From assembly GCF_030649675.1 (NCBI RefSeq), contig NZ_JAUTDR010000003.1, positions 62,001 through 126,000 of the forward strand: 64,000 nucleotides of DNA. The letters are read 5' to 3'. Numbering within the stretch: position 1 is the first letter of the stretch; each line of letters opens with the position of its first letter. The notes under the pieces were generated by a model. The model was not told the origin of the DNA and did no database searches. It worked only from the letters and a program-made list of their open reading frames with translations. The position numbers and the translations under genes were made by a program. Source of the stretch: Haliea sp. E1-2-M8 (lineage in GTDB: Bacteria; Pseudomonadota; Gammaproteobacteria; Pseudomonadales; Halieaceae). Below are positions 37,820 through 48,168 of this stretch, piece after piece.

Positions 37820-38416
37820 ATGACGGAGCAACTGCGAGAATCACTCTCTGCCCTCATGGATGATGAGGCCAATGAACTTGAAGTGCAGCGGCTGCTGGGC
37901 CAGCTTGGTGAAGACGAGGCGCTGCGCCAGACCTGGGTTCGCTACAACCTGGCCCGGTCAGTTATTTCCGGGCAGCCCGTAGGCCGCGTCAATCTCGATA
38001 TCTCCCAGCAGGTCAGTGCCGCAATTGCCGCTGATGCCAAGCTTTCAGCCGGCGTCTGGCAGCGCCTGACCCGCCCGGTAGCGAGTCTTGCGGTGGCGGC
38101 ATCGGTAACGGCCGTGGTCGTTCTCGGTGGGCAGCAATTGTACCAGGCGGGTGACCCCGACGCCGGAATCGCGGCCCCGGTCGCGGCCACGGGCGTCTCA
38201 GCGGTCGGCTTCGTCAACAGTCTCGGTGCCGTGCCCCTGCGCGCCAGCTACGGCAACCAGGCCATGCCCGAACTGGAACCTGCGGCTCGTACCGCCTACC
38301 GCGAACTCGCGCGGCAGCGCATGTACCTTTATATGCAGGAGCATGCAGAGCACGCAGCACTCAATTCCCCTCAGGGCTTGATCCCATTCGCGCGCGTACC
38401 CCATATCGAGGAGTGA
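37820..38416 (+). CDS. rseA: Anti-sigma-E factor RseA (MucA)
   Basis: A 198-residue single-pass inner membrane protein that binds and blocks RpoE. The cytoplasmic N-terminus (EQLRESLSALMDDEANELE, WVRYNLARSVISG) is the sigma-binding domain. The membrane helix lies at about residues 90-108 (VASLAVAASVTAVVVL), followed by a periplasmic region with a conserved pattern around RMYLYMQEHAEHA. Stress-driven proteolysis would release the sigma factor. It starts 108 bases after rpoE. Confidence 0.93.
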   Translation: MTEQLRESLSALMDDEANELEVQRLLGQLGEDEALRQTWVRYNLARSVISGQPVGRVNLDISQQVSAAIAADAKLSAGVWQRLTRPVASLAVAASVTAVVVLGGQQLYQAGDPDAGIAAPVAATGVSAVGFVNSLGAVPLRASYGNQAMPELEPAARTAYRELARQRMYLYMQEHAEHAALNSPQGLIPFARVPHIEE

Positions 38417-38423
38417 ACCCACA

Positions 38424-39386
38424 GTGGTGATCACTACGCGATCGCTGTTCCACGCCCTGGCTGTCAATACCGCCCTGCTTGCCTGCATCTTCATCGCCAC
38501 TCCGGCGCCTGCCGCGACCTGCTCGGAAACCGATGCAGAGGCGCTGGGCTGGCTCGCCAAAATGTCCCGGAGCTACCGCGAGGTGGCCTATCAGGGAGTG
38601 GTCACGTTCCAGCGCGGTGGTGACCTCCAGGTCATGCAGATCGCGCGTTCGGTGGAAGTAGGCGAGAGCTCAGAGCTTCTCACCCGGCTGACCGGACAGG
38701 GAGCCCAGGTCGTGCGCGCTGCACATCCTCTCGATTGCACGCATCCCGGCCAGCAGTTGTTACAGCTGGGCGACCAATTGCCTGCCTCGGGCTGTGGTAT
38801 GGCAGAATACTACCGGTTCCAGGTGGGTGAGGGCGATCGCATCGCCGGCCGCCAGGCAGTGAGGGTGGGGATCCAGCCCCGCGATATGTACCGGTATGGC
38901 TATGTGCTGGAACTGGACCGTGAAACCGGTTTGTTGTTGGGTATCAGCACTCTCGGTCGCGGCGATCAATTGCTTGAGCGCTTCCAGTTTGCAGACCTTC
39001 ACTACGGCGAGCCGGAGTCACCGCAGCGGGTTGTGGAGACTGTTCATCCCGCTCGCCATCCGCACCCGGACGTGGCTGACGAGGGGCCTGCCCTCACAGC
39101 CTCCTGGTCGGTGAGCTGGCTGCCCCGCGGCTTTACCCCGACCGACTCCGCTGAGGCAGTCAGTCCCCGTCGCACCTACACCGACGGCCTGGCCGTGTTC
39201 TCCGTATTCCTCGAACAGTTGTCCCGGGAGTTGCGTCCCGGCGAGGGCGTGGTCCGTGAGGGCAGCACCACCTCGTATACCCGTGGCATGAGCCTTGCGG
39301 GGCAGCCAATGCTGGTCACGGTGGTCGGCGAGGTGCCCTTGAACACCGCCCGCATGGTGGCTGATTCGATCAGGTTGGTGCGCTGA
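38424..39386 (+). CDS. rseB: Sigma-E regulatory protein RseB (MucB)
   Basis: A periplasmic 320-residue protein that binds RseA and shields it from cleavage until mislocalised envelope lipids or lipopolysaccharide are sensed. The GTG start at 38424 is followed by a signal peptide ending near ATPAPAA (residue 31). EALGWLAKMSRSYREVAYQG and GLLLGISTLGRGDQLLERFQF are typical of MucB. It lies 7 bases after rseA and overlaps rseC by one base. Confidence 0.93.
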   Translation: MVITTRSLFHALAVNTALLACIFIATPAPAATCSETDAEALGWLAKMSRSYREVAYQGVVTFQRGGDLQVMQIARSVEVGESSELLTRLTGQGAQVVRAAHPLDCTHPGQQLLQLGDQLPASGCGMAEYYRFQVGEGDRIAGRQAVRVGIQPRDMYRYGYVLELDRETGLLLGISTLGRGDQLLERFQFADLHYGEPESPQRVVETVHPARHPHPDVADEGPALTASWSVSWLPRGFTPTDSAEAVSPRRTYTDGLAVFSVFLEQLSRELRPGEGVVREGSTTSYTRGMSLAGQPMLVTVVGEVPLNTARMVADSIRLVR

Positions 39387-39871
39387 TGCCGACGGAAACG
39401 GGGCGCATCGTTGCCATAGACGCTGACAGCCTGTGGGTTGAAACCATCCGCAAGAGTACCTGTGGCACCTGTTCGGCGCAGAAAGGTTGCGGCCATGGTC
39501 TGCTCAACCGGATCCGCGACGGCCAGCGCGGCCTGGTCCGGGTCCTGCCGGGGACATTTCCCCTGGCGGACTGTCGGGTTAATGACGAAGTCAGTATCAG
39601 CCTGCCCGACGAGGTGATACTGCGCGGTTCCCTGATCGTCTATATGCTGCCACTGGTGACGATGCTCGCCGGGGCTTCTGCCGGCGGTCACTGGCTGCCC
39701 TGGTCAGCGGATCTGGCCGCGGTGGCGGGCGCAGTCGCGGGCTTTGCCGGCGGCGTCGCGCTGGTGCGCTGGCACGCCTGGCACCACCGGGATGACGCCC
39801 GTTTGCAGCCGGTGCTGGCGGCTGTGGCCCGTGGGCAGGCGAGGGAATTGCAGACCCTGCAACCGCTCTGA
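39386..39871 (+). CDS. rseC: RseC/MucC family membrane protein
   Basis: A 161-residue inner membrane protein with a cysteine-rich N-terminal domain (STCGTCSAQKGCGHGLL) and two membrane helices at about residues 80-122. RseC proteins modulate sigma-E output and are linked to SoxR reduction through Rsx/Rnf. It is in the canonical place between mucB and mucD. The ATG at 39386 overlaps the mucB stop (TGATG). Confidence 0.92.
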   Translation: MPTETGRIVAIDADSLWVETIRKSTCGTCSAQKGCGHGLLNRIRDGQRGLVRVLPGTFPLADCRVNDEVSISLPDEVILRGSLIVYMLPLVTMLAGASAGGHWLPWSADLAAVAGAVAGFAGGVALVRWHAWHHRDDARLQPVLAAVARGQARELQTLQPL

Positions 39872-39910
39872 CCACATTTTCATTTTTCACTTTTGACATG
39901 GATTGATTAC

Positions 39911-41320
39911 ATGATTTCCCGCAGAACTTTGCCGACACTTTTCATCCTTTGCCTGACTCTGGTGGCTCCCGGATTGGCGGCACAGTCGCCGCCGGAATTC
40001 CGCGATATTGTTAAATCGGGCTCACCCGCGGTGGTCAAGATCATCGTCCAGTACCCGCCTGGTCGCAGCGCCCGCAATCCCCACGAGATGGAGGAGATTC
40101 CCGAGTACCTGCGTCGCTTTTTCGAGTTTCGCGGCGAACAGCCGCCGATGCCGCAGCAACGGCAGCGCATGTCCATGGGCTCCGGTTTTATCATCTCTGA
40201 CGACGGCTATATCGTAACCAACAATCACGTCGTCGAAGGCGCCGACAATGTACTGGTAAGGATGATCGACCGCCGCGAGTTCGAAGCGGAAGTGGTGGGT
40301 ACCGACCCGCGCTCGGACCTGGCCCTGCTCCGGGTCGACGCCAGCGGCCTCCCGTCCCTGCGTATTGAAAGCAGTGACAAGCTGGAGGTCGGGGAGTGGG
40401 TGCTGGCCATTGGCTCCCCGTTTGGACTCGACTATTCGGTGACCGCCGGCATCGTCAGTGCGATGGGGCGCAGCCTGCCTACGGAGGAAGGGGAGAACTA
40501 TGTGCCCTTCGTGCAGACCGACGTCGCCATCAATCCGGGCAATTCAGGCGGCCCGCTGTTCAATCTCAAGGGCGAAGTGGTGGGAGTCAACTCCCAGATC
40601 TTTACCCGTAGCGGTGGCTCTATTGGCCTCTCTTTTGCGATTCCCGCCAGCGTGGTACGCAACGTTGTGGCCCAGCTCAAGGATAGCGGTCGCGTCACCC
40701 GCGGCTGGCTGGGGGTGACGATCCAGGATGTCGACAAGACCCTGGCGGAATCCTTCGGCCTCGACCGGCCCCAGGGGGCATTGGTAGCGCAACTGGCCGA
40801 GGGCGGCCCAGCTGCCAAAGGGGGCCTGCAGCCAGGGGACGTAATCCTGCGGTTCGCCGGCAAGGATATCCCCACCTCGGCGGAACTGCCTCACGTGGTC
40901 GGCTTGACCGCGCCGGATACCACGGTGCCGGTTGAAATCATGCGTGACCGCAAGCGCAAGACCCTGCGGGTCAAGGTCGGCGGCCTCGATGCCGATGACA
41001 GCTATGCCCTGAACAACGAAAATACCGCTCAGGATCGCGGCGGCCGCCTCGGAATACTGGTAGAGGACGCCGGTGCCGAAGCACTGGAACGCTTCGGCGT
41101 CGCCGGCGGTGTGCTGGTGCGGCAGGTGGCTCCGGGTTCCGTGGCCGCCGAGGCCGGCGTACTGCCGGGTGACGTCATCACCATGCTGGGCTCCAGCCCG
41201 GTCAAGGATGTGGCGGCGTTCGAACGCGCGGTGTCGCGCCTGTCTGCCGGCGATTCGATCCCGCTGCGCCTGATTCGTCGCGGCGCGCCGCTGTTTATCG
41301 GCCTCAAACTGCGGGATTGA
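39911..41320 (+). CDS. mucD: Periplasmic serine protease MucD (DegP/HtrA family)
   Basis: A quality-control protease and chaperone of 469 residues. The signal peptide ends near LAAQS (about residue 26). The catalytic triad is visible: His106 in NNHVV, Asp136 in DPRSDLALL and Ser212 in NPGNSGGPL. Two PDZ domains follow (RGWLGVTIQDVD and GGRLGILVEDAG mark their starts). ATG 39911 replaces the longer TTG frame. It closes the sigma-E operon. I saw no separate sigma-E promoter in the 39 bases before it. Confidence 0.96.
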   Translation: MISRRTLPTLFILCLTLVAPGLAAQSPPEFRDIVKSGSPAVVKIIVQYPPGRSARNPHEMEEIPEYLRRFFEFRGEQPPMPQQRQRMSMGSGFIISDDGYIVTNNHVVEGADNVLVRMIDRREFEAEVVGTDPRSDLALLRVDASGLPSLRIESSDKLEVGEWVLAIGSPFGLDYSVTAGIVSAMGRSLPTEEGENYVPFVQTDVAINPGNSGGPLFNLKGEVVGVNSQIFTRSGGSIGLSFAIPASVVRNVVAQLKDSGRVTRGWLGVTIQDVDKTLAESFGLDRPQGALVAQLAEGGPAAKGGLQPGDVILRFAGKDIPTSAELPHVVGLTAPDTTVPVEIMRDRKRKTLRVKVGGLDADDSYALNNENTAQDRGGRLGILVEDAGAEALERFGVAGGVLVRQVAPGSVAAEAGVLPGDVITMLGSSPVKDVAAFERAVSRLSAGDSIPLRLIRRGAPLFIGLKLRD

Positions 41321-41434
41321 CTCCGCTCGCAAACTGACTGACCCTGCCGCAGCGGCATGGCGGCGGCGGGGTCATTGGGGTACAATCGCGCGTCTTTTCG
41401 CCAGCACCCCGTGACCCCAACCGAGCCCAGTTGA

Positions 41435-43234
41435 GTGAGTGATCTAAGCCACATCCGCAATTTTTCGATTATCGCGCACATCGACCACGGCAAATCGACC
41501 CTCGCGGACCGCTTTATCCAGCACTGCGGTGGCCTGAGCCAGCGGGAGATGGCCGAGCAGGTGCTCGATTCCATGGATATCGAGCGCGAGCGTGGCATCA
41601 CCATCAAGGCCCAGAGCGTCACCCTCAACTACACTGCCCGTGACGGCAAGGTGTACCAGCTCAACTTTATCGATACCCCCGGCCACGTCGACTTTTCCTA
41701 TGAAGTGTCCCGGTCCCTGTCCGCCTGCGAAGGCGCCCTCCTGGTGGTAGATGCCGGCCAGGGTGTTGAAGCCCAGTCGGTCGCCAACTGCTATACGGCA
41801 ATCGAACAGGGCCTGGAAGTCCTGCCCATCCTCAACAAGATGGATCTGCCGCAGGCAGACCCGGACAAGGTCAAGCAGGAAATCGAGGAAATCATTGGCA
41901 TTGATGCCACCGAAGCCTGCCTGGTCAGCGCCAAGTCGGGGATGGGCATCGAGGATGCGCTGGAGTATCTGGTCGAGAATATTCCGCCGCCGGAGGGCGA
42001 CATCAACGCGCCCCTGCAGGCCCTGATTATCGACTCCTGGTTCGACAACTACCTCGGCGTGGTGTCGCTGGTGCGGGTCAAGCAGGGAGTGCTGCGCAAG
42101 CGTGAGAAAATGATTACCAAGTCCACCGGCCGGGTACACCAGATCGACGCGGTCGGCATATTTACCCCCAAGCGGGTTGAGACGGGTGAGCTCAAGGCAG
42201 GCGAAGTGGGCTTTGTGGTGGCCGGCATCAAGGACATTCACGGTGCGCCGGTAGGCGATACCCTGGTCAACGCCCAGCACCCGGAGGTGCCATCCCTGCC
42301 CGGGTTCAAGCAGGTCAAGCCGCAGGTTTATGCGGGTATTTTTACCATCTCCACAGACGATTACGAGGATTTCCGCGACGCCCTGTCCAAGCTGACGCTC
42401 AACGACGCCTCCCTGTTCTACGAGCCCGAGACCTCCGACGCCCTGGGCTTTGGCTTCCGTTGCGGCTTCCTCGGCATGCTGCACATGGAGATTATCCAGG
42501 AGCGGCTGGAGCGGGAATACGATCTGGACCTGATTACCACGGCACCCACGGTAATCTACGAGGTGGTAAAGAAGAACGGCGAGATTATCCACGTCGACAG
42601 CCCCTCGAAACTGCCCGATCCAGGCGAAATCGAGGAGATGCGCGAGCCCATCGCACGCTGCAATATCCTGGTGCCCCAGGAGCACTTGGGCAATGTGATT
42701 ACGCTCTGTGTCGAGAAGCGCGGCCTGCAAAAGGACATGCTGTTTCTGGGCACCCAGGTATCCGTGGTCTACGACATCCCTCTGGCGGAAGTAGTGTTGG
42801 ATTTCTTCGACCGGCTGAAGTCGGTCAGTCGTGGTTACGCATCCCTGGACTACAGCTTTGACCGCTTCGAGCCCGCCAGCCTGGCACGCCTCGATGTGTT
42901 GATCAACGGCGAGCGGGTGGATGCGCTGGCGGTGATCGTGCACCGCGACCACACCATGCACCGGGGTCGGGTGCTCACCGAGAAAATGAAAGAACTGATC
43001 CCGCGGCAGATGTTCGATGTCGCGATTCAGGCCGCGGTAGGAGGCAAGGTCGTGGCCCGCCAGACCGTGAAGGCATTGCGCAAGAACGTCACGGCGAAGT
43101 GCTATGGCGGTGACGCCACACGCAAAAAGAAGCTGCTGGAGAAACAGAAGGCAGGCAAGAGACGCATGAAACAGGTCGGTAATGTGGAGATTCCCCAGTC
43201 GGCCTTCCTCGCGGTGCTGAAGGTAGATGGATAG
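41435..43234 (+). CDS. lepA: Elongation factor 4 (LepA)
   Basis: A translational GTPase of 599 residues that acts on stalled or back-translocating ribosomes. G motifs are [21 protein letters not shown] and NKMD. The C-terminal region unique to LepA includes [15 protein letters not shown] and [17 protein letters not shown] 41435 gives the standard [15 protein letters not shown] start. A TACAAT hexamer at 41381-41386 may be its -10. It is followed at 6 bases by lepB. Confidence 0.97.
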   Translation: MSDLSHIRNFSIIAHIDHGKSTLADRFIQHCGGLSQREMAEQVLDSMDIERERGITIKAQSVTLNYTARDGKVYQLNFIDTPGHVDFSYEVSRSLSACEGALLVVDAGQGVEAQSVANCYTAIEQGLEVLPILNKMDLPQADPDKVKQEIEEIIGIDATEACLVSAKSGMGIEDALEYLVENIPPPEGDINAPLQALIIDSWFDNYLGVVSLVRVKQGVLRKREKMITKSTGRVHQIDAVGIFTPKRVETGELKAGEVGFVVAGIKDIHGAPVGDTLVNAQHPEVPSLPGFKQVKPQVYAGIFTISTDDYEDFRDALSKLTLNDASLFYEPETSDALGFGFRCGFLGMLHMEIIQERLEREYDLDLITTAPTVIYEVVKKNGEIIHVDSPSKLPDPGEIEEMREPIARCNILVPQEHLGNVITLCVEKRGLQKDMLFLGTQVSVVYDIPLAEVVLDFFDRLKSVSRGYASLDYSFDRFEPASLARLDVLINGERVDALAVIVHRDHTMHRGRVLTEKMKELIPRQMFDVAIQAAVGGKVVARQTVKALRKNVTAKCYGGDATRKKKLLEKQKAGKRRMKQVGNVEIPQSAFLAVLKVDG

Positions 43235-43240
43235 CCCGAT

Positions 43241-44080
43241 ATGACGATAGATTTCCCTCTTATTCTGGTGGTGCTGGTGTTTGGCAGCGGTAGTATCTGG
43301 CTGTTCGATGCCCTGTTCATGGCCCCGCGCAGGCAACGGGCCCGGCAGGCCCTGCAGGACGAGTACCCCGAGTGGTCCCTTGAAGGCAGCAAAGATGCGG
43401 TGGCGTACGCTGCCAGGGCGCGCACCACGGCATCCGAGCCCACACTGGTGGAGTACTCGCGGTCGTTTTTCCCGGTGCTGTTCGTAGTCTTCGTGTTGCG
43501 CTCCTTCCTGGTGGAGCCGTTTCAGATTCCGTCATCCTCCATGGTCCCCACCCTGGAAGTCGGCGACTATATCCTCGTTAACAAGTTTACCTATGGGATT
43601 CGCTTGCCGGTGGTGCGGACCAAGGTCCTGCACATCAACGAGCCCAAGCGCGGCGACGTCATGGTGTTTTTCCCGCCGCATATGAACGATACCTATTACA
43701 TCAAGCGCGTGATTGGATTGCCCGGAGACTCGGTCAGCTTCCGGGACAAACGCCTGTTCGTGAACGGTGACCCGGTGCCCACCGAGCCGCTGGCCGTGGT
43801 GCCGCAAGGGCAGGCGCAAATGGAGGTGAGGCTGGAGAGCCTGGGTGAGGAGCCATATCTGGTGCAGGACGACCTGATGCGCCCGAGCCGGGACTTTACC
43901 CTGATCGTCGAGCCGGGCCACTATTTCATGATGGGCGACAACCGGGATAACAGCAGTGACAGCAGGGTATGGGGCCAGGTACCGGAAAGGGATATAGTAG
44001 GCAAGGCGTTCGCAATCTGGATGCACTGGGATTCGCTGTTCAGTATCCCCAGCTTCAGTCGCGCGGGCGCCATCAATTGA
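43241..44080 (+). CDS. lepB: Signal peptidase I LepB
   Basis: Cleaves Sec and Tat signal peptides at the outer face of the inner membrane. The 279 residues have two N-terminal helices. The catalytic Ser lies in IPSSSMVPTLEVGD and the general-base Lys in YYIKRVIGLPGD, and the signature box is GDNRDNSSDSR. It is co-directional with lepA and the DUF4845 gene. The size is typical. Confidence 0.97.
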   Translation: MTIDFPLILVVLVFGSGSIWLFDALFMAPRRQRARQALQDEYPEWSLEGSKDAVAYAARARTTASEPTLVEYSRSFFPVLFVVFVLRSFLVEPFQIPSSSMVPTLEVGDYILVNKFTYGIRLPVVRTKVLHINEPKRGDVMVFFPPHMNDTYYIKRVIGLPGDSVSFRDKRLFVNGDPVPTEPLAVVPQGQAQMEVRLESLGEEPYLVQDDLMRPSRDFTLIVEPGHYFMMGDNRDNSSDSRVWGQVPERDIVGKAFAIWMHWDSLFSIPSFSRAGAIN

Positions 44081-44109
44081 TTCCACAGACAGCGCGCGGG
44101 GTAAGCAGT

Positions 44110-44496
44110 ATGAAATTGCGGCAACAGCAATCTGGCATGTCCCTCCCGGGAATGCTCGCCATTGCGATCATGGTGGGTTTTTTCGTAATGTGTGGCCTCA
44201 AGATGGGCCCCAGCTATTTCGAGTACTTCACCATACGCGATGTCGTGACCCGGGTCGCCGCCGAGCACGATCCCGACACTGATACCATCTCCGATATTCG
44301 GCGCAAGCTTGCCAATCTCTTCAACACCAACCAGATCTACGGGCTCAAGCCCAGTGAGGTCGAGGTGTTCCGCAAGGACGGCAAAACCTACATTGATGCC
44401 AGCTACGAGGCGCGAATTCCGTTGTTCGGCAGAATCGATGTGGTGATCCGGTTTGACGACCTGGAGAGGGAAGCTGGCGTCCGCCGAGCTCCCTGA
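44110..44496 (+). CDS. DUF4845 single-span membrane protein
   Basis: A 128-residue protein with an N-terminal membrane segment (about residues 10-28, SLPGMLAIAIMVGFFV) and a small soluble domain (SYFEYFTIRDVVTRVA, YIDASYEARIPLFG). Proteins of this family sit between lepB and rnc in many gammaproteobacteria; their job is unknown. ATG 44110 was chosen because the longer frame runs back into lepB. It is 6 bases before rnc. Confidence 0.88.
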   Translation: MKLRQQQSGMSLPGMLAIAIMVGFFVMCGLKMGPSYFEYFTIRDVVTRVAAEHDPDTDTISDIRRKLANLFNTNQIYGLKPSEVEVFRKDGKTYIDASYEARIPLFGRIDVVIRFDDLEREAGVRRAP

Positions 44497-44502
44497 TGCC
44501 GC

Positions 44503-45180
44503 ATGGATAAGCTTCGCCGCCTGCAGCAGTTGCTGGGCCATGAGTTCAGTGATCCCGACCTGCTGCAGCTGGCCCTGACGCACCGCAGTGCGTCCGGCAA
44601 CAACAACGAACGGCTTGAGTTTCTCGGCGATTCCATTGTCAATCACGTGATAGCCGAGGCCCTGTACCGGCAGTTTCCCAAAGCCCGTGAGGGCGACCTC
44701 AGCCGCATGCGCGCCACCCTGGTCAAGGGCGACACGCTGGCGGAGATCGGGCGCGAACTGGGCCTTGGCGAGTTTCTCCGCCTGGGGCAGGGCGAGCGCA
44801 AGAGCGGCGGCCACCGCCGAGCCTCTATCCTGGCAGACGTCCTGGAGGCAATCGCCGGAGCGATCCTGCTCGACAGCGGAGTCGACAGTTGCCGGCTGTG
44901 CCTGCTGCGCTGGTTTCACGGCCGGCTCGCGGGGCTTGAGATGGGCGCTGCGGGCAAGGATGCCAAGACCAGGCTGCAGGAGCACCTGCAGGGCCGCGGC
45001 CGGCCCCTGCCGGCCTACGAATTGCTCGCCGTTGAAGGCGAAGACCACCAACAACTGTTCCGCATCCTGTGTCGTGTCGCGCAGCCCGAGCGGACATTCG
45101 AAGGTAGCGGTGGCAGCCGGCAGAAAGCGGAACAGGCCTCCGCCGAAGCGGCCCTGGAGGCATTTGCCAATGGCCAATGA
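44503..45180 (+). CDS. rnc: Ribonuclease III
   Basis: Cuts double-stranded RNA in rRNA and mRNA processing. The 225 residues contain the signature [18 protein letters not shown] with its metal-binding acidic residues, [12 protein letters not shown], and a C-terminal double-stranded RNA-binding domain with [14 protein letters not shown]. It overlaps era by 11 bases, the conserved rnc-era pair. Confidence 0.98.
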   Translation: MDKLRRLQQLLGHEFSDPDLLQLALTHRSASGNNNERLEFLGDSIVNHVIAEALYRQFPKAREGDLSRMRATLVKGDTLAEIGRELGLGEFLRLGQGERKSGGHRRASILADVLEAIAGAILLDSGVDSCRLCLLRWFHGRLAGLEMGAAGKDAKTRLQEHLQGRGRPLPAYELLAVEGEDHQQLFRILCRVAQPERTFEGSGGSRQKAEQASAEAALEAFANGQ

Positions 45181-46078
45181 GCCCAATCCCGCGCAGCGCT
45201 GCGGTTATGTTGCCATCGTCGGCCGACCCAACGTCGGCAAGTCGACCCTGCTGAACCATCTGCTGGGCCAGAAGATCAGCATTACCTCGCGCAAACCGCA
45301 GACTACGCGCCATCAGGTGCTCGGCATCAAGACCGAGGCCGACTGCCAGTTTATCTTTGTCGACACGCCCGGCCTGCATCGCGCCGAGCCGCGGGCGATA
45401 AACCGCTACATGAACCGGGCCGCCAGCAGCGCCATACGCGACGTCGACGTCATTGTCATGGTGGTGGATCGCACCGCCTGGACCGATGAAGACGATATGG
45501 TCCTGCAGCGTGTGGCCCAGGCCGGGGTGCCCACTCTGCTGGTGGTGAACAAGGTCGACCTGCTGGAAGACAAGACCGTCCTGCTGCCGCAGCTGCAGCA
45601 GCTGGCCGAGCGCGCGCCCTTTGCCACCATTATTCCGCTCTCGGCCCTGCGCGGCCAGAACCTGGACGCACTGGAAAAGGAAATTCGCCAGCACCTGCCG
45701 GAGTCCGGGCACTTTTTCCCCGAGGACCAGATCACCGACCGCAGCCAGCGCTTTATGGCGGCAGAGATCGTGCGCGAAAAGATCATGCGCCAGCTCGGCG
45801 ACGAGCTGCCCTATGCGGTGACGGTGGAAATCGAGGAGTTCAGCCAGGAGGACGCCATACTCAACATTTCCGCCCTGATCCTGGTCGAGCGCGAGGGCCA
45901 GAAGCGAATCCTGATCGGGGAGGGGGGCAGCCGCCTGCGCTCCATCGGCACGGAAGCCCGCCGCGACATGGAAAAGCTGTTCGAGAGCAAGGTCATGCTG
46001 CGACTCTGGGTCAAGGTGAAGTCGGGCTGGTCTGACGACGAGCGGGCCCTGCGCAGCCTCGGTTACGACGATCGCTGA
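45170..46078 (+). CDS. era: GTPase Era
   Basis: A ribosome-assembly GTPase that binds the 3' end of 16S rRNA. The 302 residues carry the P-loop [13 protein letters not shown], the switch and G3 block DTPGLHR, NKVD, and a C-terminal KH domain with [17 protein letters not shown] 45170 lies inside the end of rnc; the longer frame to 44687 is internal to rnc and was rejected. Confidence 0.98.
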   Translation: MANEPNPAQRCGYVAIVGRPNVGKSTLLNHLLGQKISITSRKPQTTRHQVLGIKTEADCQFIFVDTPGLHRAEPRAINRYMNRAASSAIRDVDVIVMVVDRTAWTDEDDMVLQRVAQAGVPTLLVVNKVDLLEDKTVLLPQLQQLAERAPFATIIPLSALRGQNLDALEKEIRQHLPESGHFFPEDQITDRSQRFMAAEIVREKIMRQLGDELPYAVTVEIEEFSQEDAILNISALILVEREGQKRILIGEGGSRLRSIGTEARRDMEKLFESKVMLRLWVKVKSGWSDDERALRSLGYDDR

Positions 46079-46098
46079 ATGCCCGCGAGTTGCTGCCC

Positions 46099-46827
46099 AT
46101 GCGCGTAAATCTCCAGCCCGCCTACCTGCTGCACAGTCGCCCCTATCGCGATACCAGCCTGCTGCTGGAAGTGTTCACTGCTGAGCACGGCCGCCTGAGC
46201 CTGGTGGGCAAGGGCGCCCGCCGGCGCAGTCGCGGCGGCACTCAGGCGGCCCTGTTGCAACCATTCCGGCCCCTGTTGCTCAGCTTCGCCGGGCGCGCGG
46301 AAATGAAGCAACTGGCAGCTGTGGAAGCGGCGGGCAGCGCCCCCCAGCTACATGCGGAGCGCCTGTTCACCGGTCTTTACCTCAATGAATTGCTGGTGCG
46401 TCTGCTGCAGCGTCAGGATCCCCAGCCGCAGCTCTTTGCCCTGTACGGCGACACACTCCTGCAGCTGGCCGCTGGCGGCGCGGGCGACGCCTGCTTGCGC
46501 CGGTTCGAGTTCAGCCTGCTGGAAGCGCTGGGCTACCATTTCGATCCGGCGGTGGATGGTTACAGCGGTGAACCGGTAGTGCCTGAAAGCTGGTATCAAT
46601 ACCAGTCCGACTTCGGGCTGGTGGCCTGTGCGCGGCATGCGGGGTCCCCCGCGGTTCTGTTTTCCGGGCGCGATCTGCTGGCGATTGCCGCCGGCCACTA
46701 CGACGGCGAGCAGGCCAGCGCGGCCAAACGTCTGTTGCGCCAGGCTCTGGCCGGGCACCTCGGTGAGCGGCCGCTGGCCAGCCGGGAACTGTTTCGCCAA
46801 TTTCGCGACCGGCCCCAGCAACAGTGA
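46099..46827 (+). CDS. recO: DNA repair protein RecO
   Basis: Works with RecR and RecF to load RecA on single-stranded DNA. The 242 residues begin with an OB-fold region, QPAYLLHSRPYRDTSLLLEV, followed by GRLSLVGKGARR and the helical domain with LYLNELLVRLL. As in many proteobacterial RecO proteins, a four-cysteine zinc site is not evident. ATG 46099 is favoured over the TTG three codons upstream. It overlaps acpS by 4 bases; pdxJ, often found here, is absent. Confidence 0.94.
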   Translation: MRVNLQPAYLLHSRPYRDTSLLLEVFTAEHGRLSLVGKGARRRSRGGTQAALLQPFRPLLLSFAGRAEMKQLAAVEAAGSAPQLHAERLFTGLYLNELLVRLLQRQDPQPQLFALYGDTLLQLAAGGAGDACLRRFEFSLLEALGYHFDPAVDGYSGEPVVPESWYQYQSDFGLVACARHAGSPAVLFSGRDLLAIAAGHYDGEQASAAKRLLRQALAGHLGERPLASRELFRQFRDRPQQQ

Positions 46828-47195
46828 TCGCCCTGGGTACGGATATTCTGGAAGTTGCCCGGGTCGAAGCCGTGGTGGTCCGGTTGGGAGACAAGTTCGT
46901 GCGGCGTATCCTGACCCAGGCGGAGCAGGGCGAGTATGCCGCCAGCCAGCAGCCAGTGCGGCTACTCGCCAAGCGCTTCGCCGCCAAGGAGGCGATCGCC
47001 AAGGCTCTGGGCACGGGAATCGGGCGCGGTGTCAGCTGGCAGGATATTGAGGTTCGCCACGATGCCGACGGGGCTCCCGTGGTGCATCTGTCCGGCGGTG
47101 CGGCAGAGGTCGTGAAACGTCGCGGCGGCACCGCGATCCTGTTGTCCCTGGCTGACGAGCAAGCCTATGTGGTCGCTTTTGCGGCCCTGAAGTGA
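46824..47195 (+). CDS. acpS: Holo-[acyl-carrier-protein] synthase AcpS
   Basis: Transfers 4'-phosphopantetheine from CoA to acyl carrier protein. The 123 residues hold GTDILEVARVE near the start and RFAAKEAIAKALGTGIG, with the metal-binding Asp and Glu of the family. GTG 46824 overlaps the recO stop, so the two are coupled. It ends the long housekeeping run that begins at rpoE. Confidence 0.96.
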   Translation: MIALGTDILEVARVEAVVVRLGDKFVRRILTQAEQGEYAASQQPVRLLAKRFAAKEAIAKALGTGIGRGVSWQDIEVRHDADGAPVVHLSGGAAEVVKRRGGTAILLSLADEQAYVVAFAALK

Positions 47196-47258
47196 CCGGT
47201 GCATGCCTGCGCCGGTGAAAGTCGATATACTGCCCCGCCCGGCGGGTAACGGTGAACT

Positions 47259-48155
47259 ATGTCCGAATATCCAACGATCGAAGCCTGCATTGGCAATACC
47301 CCCCTGGTGCGCCTGCAGCGTCTGCCAGGCGATACCTCCAACACGCTGCTTGCCAAGCTGGAGGGCAATAACCCCGCCGGCTCGGTGAAGGACCGGCCAG
47401 CGCTGAGCATGATTGCCGAGGCCGAGCTACGCGGCGACATCCGCCCGGGCGATACCCTGATCGAGGCCACCAGCGGCAACACCGGCATCGCCCTGGCCAT
47501 GGTGGCCGCCATTCGCGGCTACCGCCTGATCCTGATCATGCCCGCGCATATGAGTGCCGAGCGCAAGCAGGCGATGTCCGCCTATGGTGCAGAACTGGTC
47601 GCGGTGACTCAGGCCGAGGGGATGGAGGGCGCCCGGGATCTGGCGCTACAGATGCAAAGCGAGGGCAAGGGCCGGGTGCTGGACCAGTTTGGCAACCCGG
47701 ACAATCCATTGGCGCACTTTCGCGGTACAGGTCCTGAAATCTGGGACCAAACCAAAGGCAATATCACGCATTTTGTAGCTTCCATGGGTACCACCGGAAC
47801 CATCATGGGGGTATCGGCGTACCTCAAGCAGCAAAATCCGGCTATCCAGATTGTCGGTTTGCAACCGGTGGAGGGTTCCAGTATCCCGGGTATCCGACGC
47901 TGGCCTCCCGCCTATCTGCCGGCGATTTTTGATGCCGCCCGCGTGGATCGGGTCATCGATATTTCCCAGGCCGAATCAGAGCACCACATGCGCCTCATGG
48001 CCCGGGAGGAGGGAATCTTCTGCGGGGTGTCCTCGGGCGGAGCGATTGCAGCCTCGCTGCAGCTGTCGGCGGAAGTCAGCAACGCGGTGATCGTCGCCAT
48101 AGTCTGTGACCGTGGCGATCGCTATTTATCCACGGGCGTATTCGCCAACCCCTGA
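47259..48155 (+). CDS. cysM: Cysteine synthase B (CysM)
   Basis: A PLP enzyme making cysteine from O-acetylserine and sulfide or thiosulfate. The 298 residues include the PLP lysine in GSVKDRPALSM, the Asn/Thr loop TSGNTGIALAM, and the phosphate-binding glycine loop SMGTTGTIMGVS. The C-terminal GIRRW and short loops favour CysM over CysK. A TATACT hexamer at 47226-47231 may be its -10. It precedes relA by 13 bases, as in pseudomonads but without the intervening rlmD. Confidence 0.95.
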   Translation: MSEYPTIEACIGNTPLVRLQRLPGDTSNTLLAKLEGNNPAGSVKDRPALSMIAEAELRGDIRPGDTLIEATSGNTGIALAMVAAIRGYRLILIMPAHMSAERKQAMSAYGAELVAVTQAEGMEGARDLALQMQSEGKGRVLDQFGNPDNPLAHFRGTGPEIWDQTKGNITHFVASMGTTGTIMGVSAYLKQQNPAIQIVGLQPVEGSSIPGIRRWPPAYLPAIFDAARVDRVIDISQAESEHHMRLMAREEGIFCGVSSGGAIAASLQLSAEVSNAVIVAIVCDRGDRYLSTGVFANP

Positions 48156-48168
48156 GCGGAGCCGGATA

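Noticed and set aside
41444-43336. 630-codon open frame on the minus strand
   Set aside because: Antisense to lepA across its whole length, with no recognisable domain.
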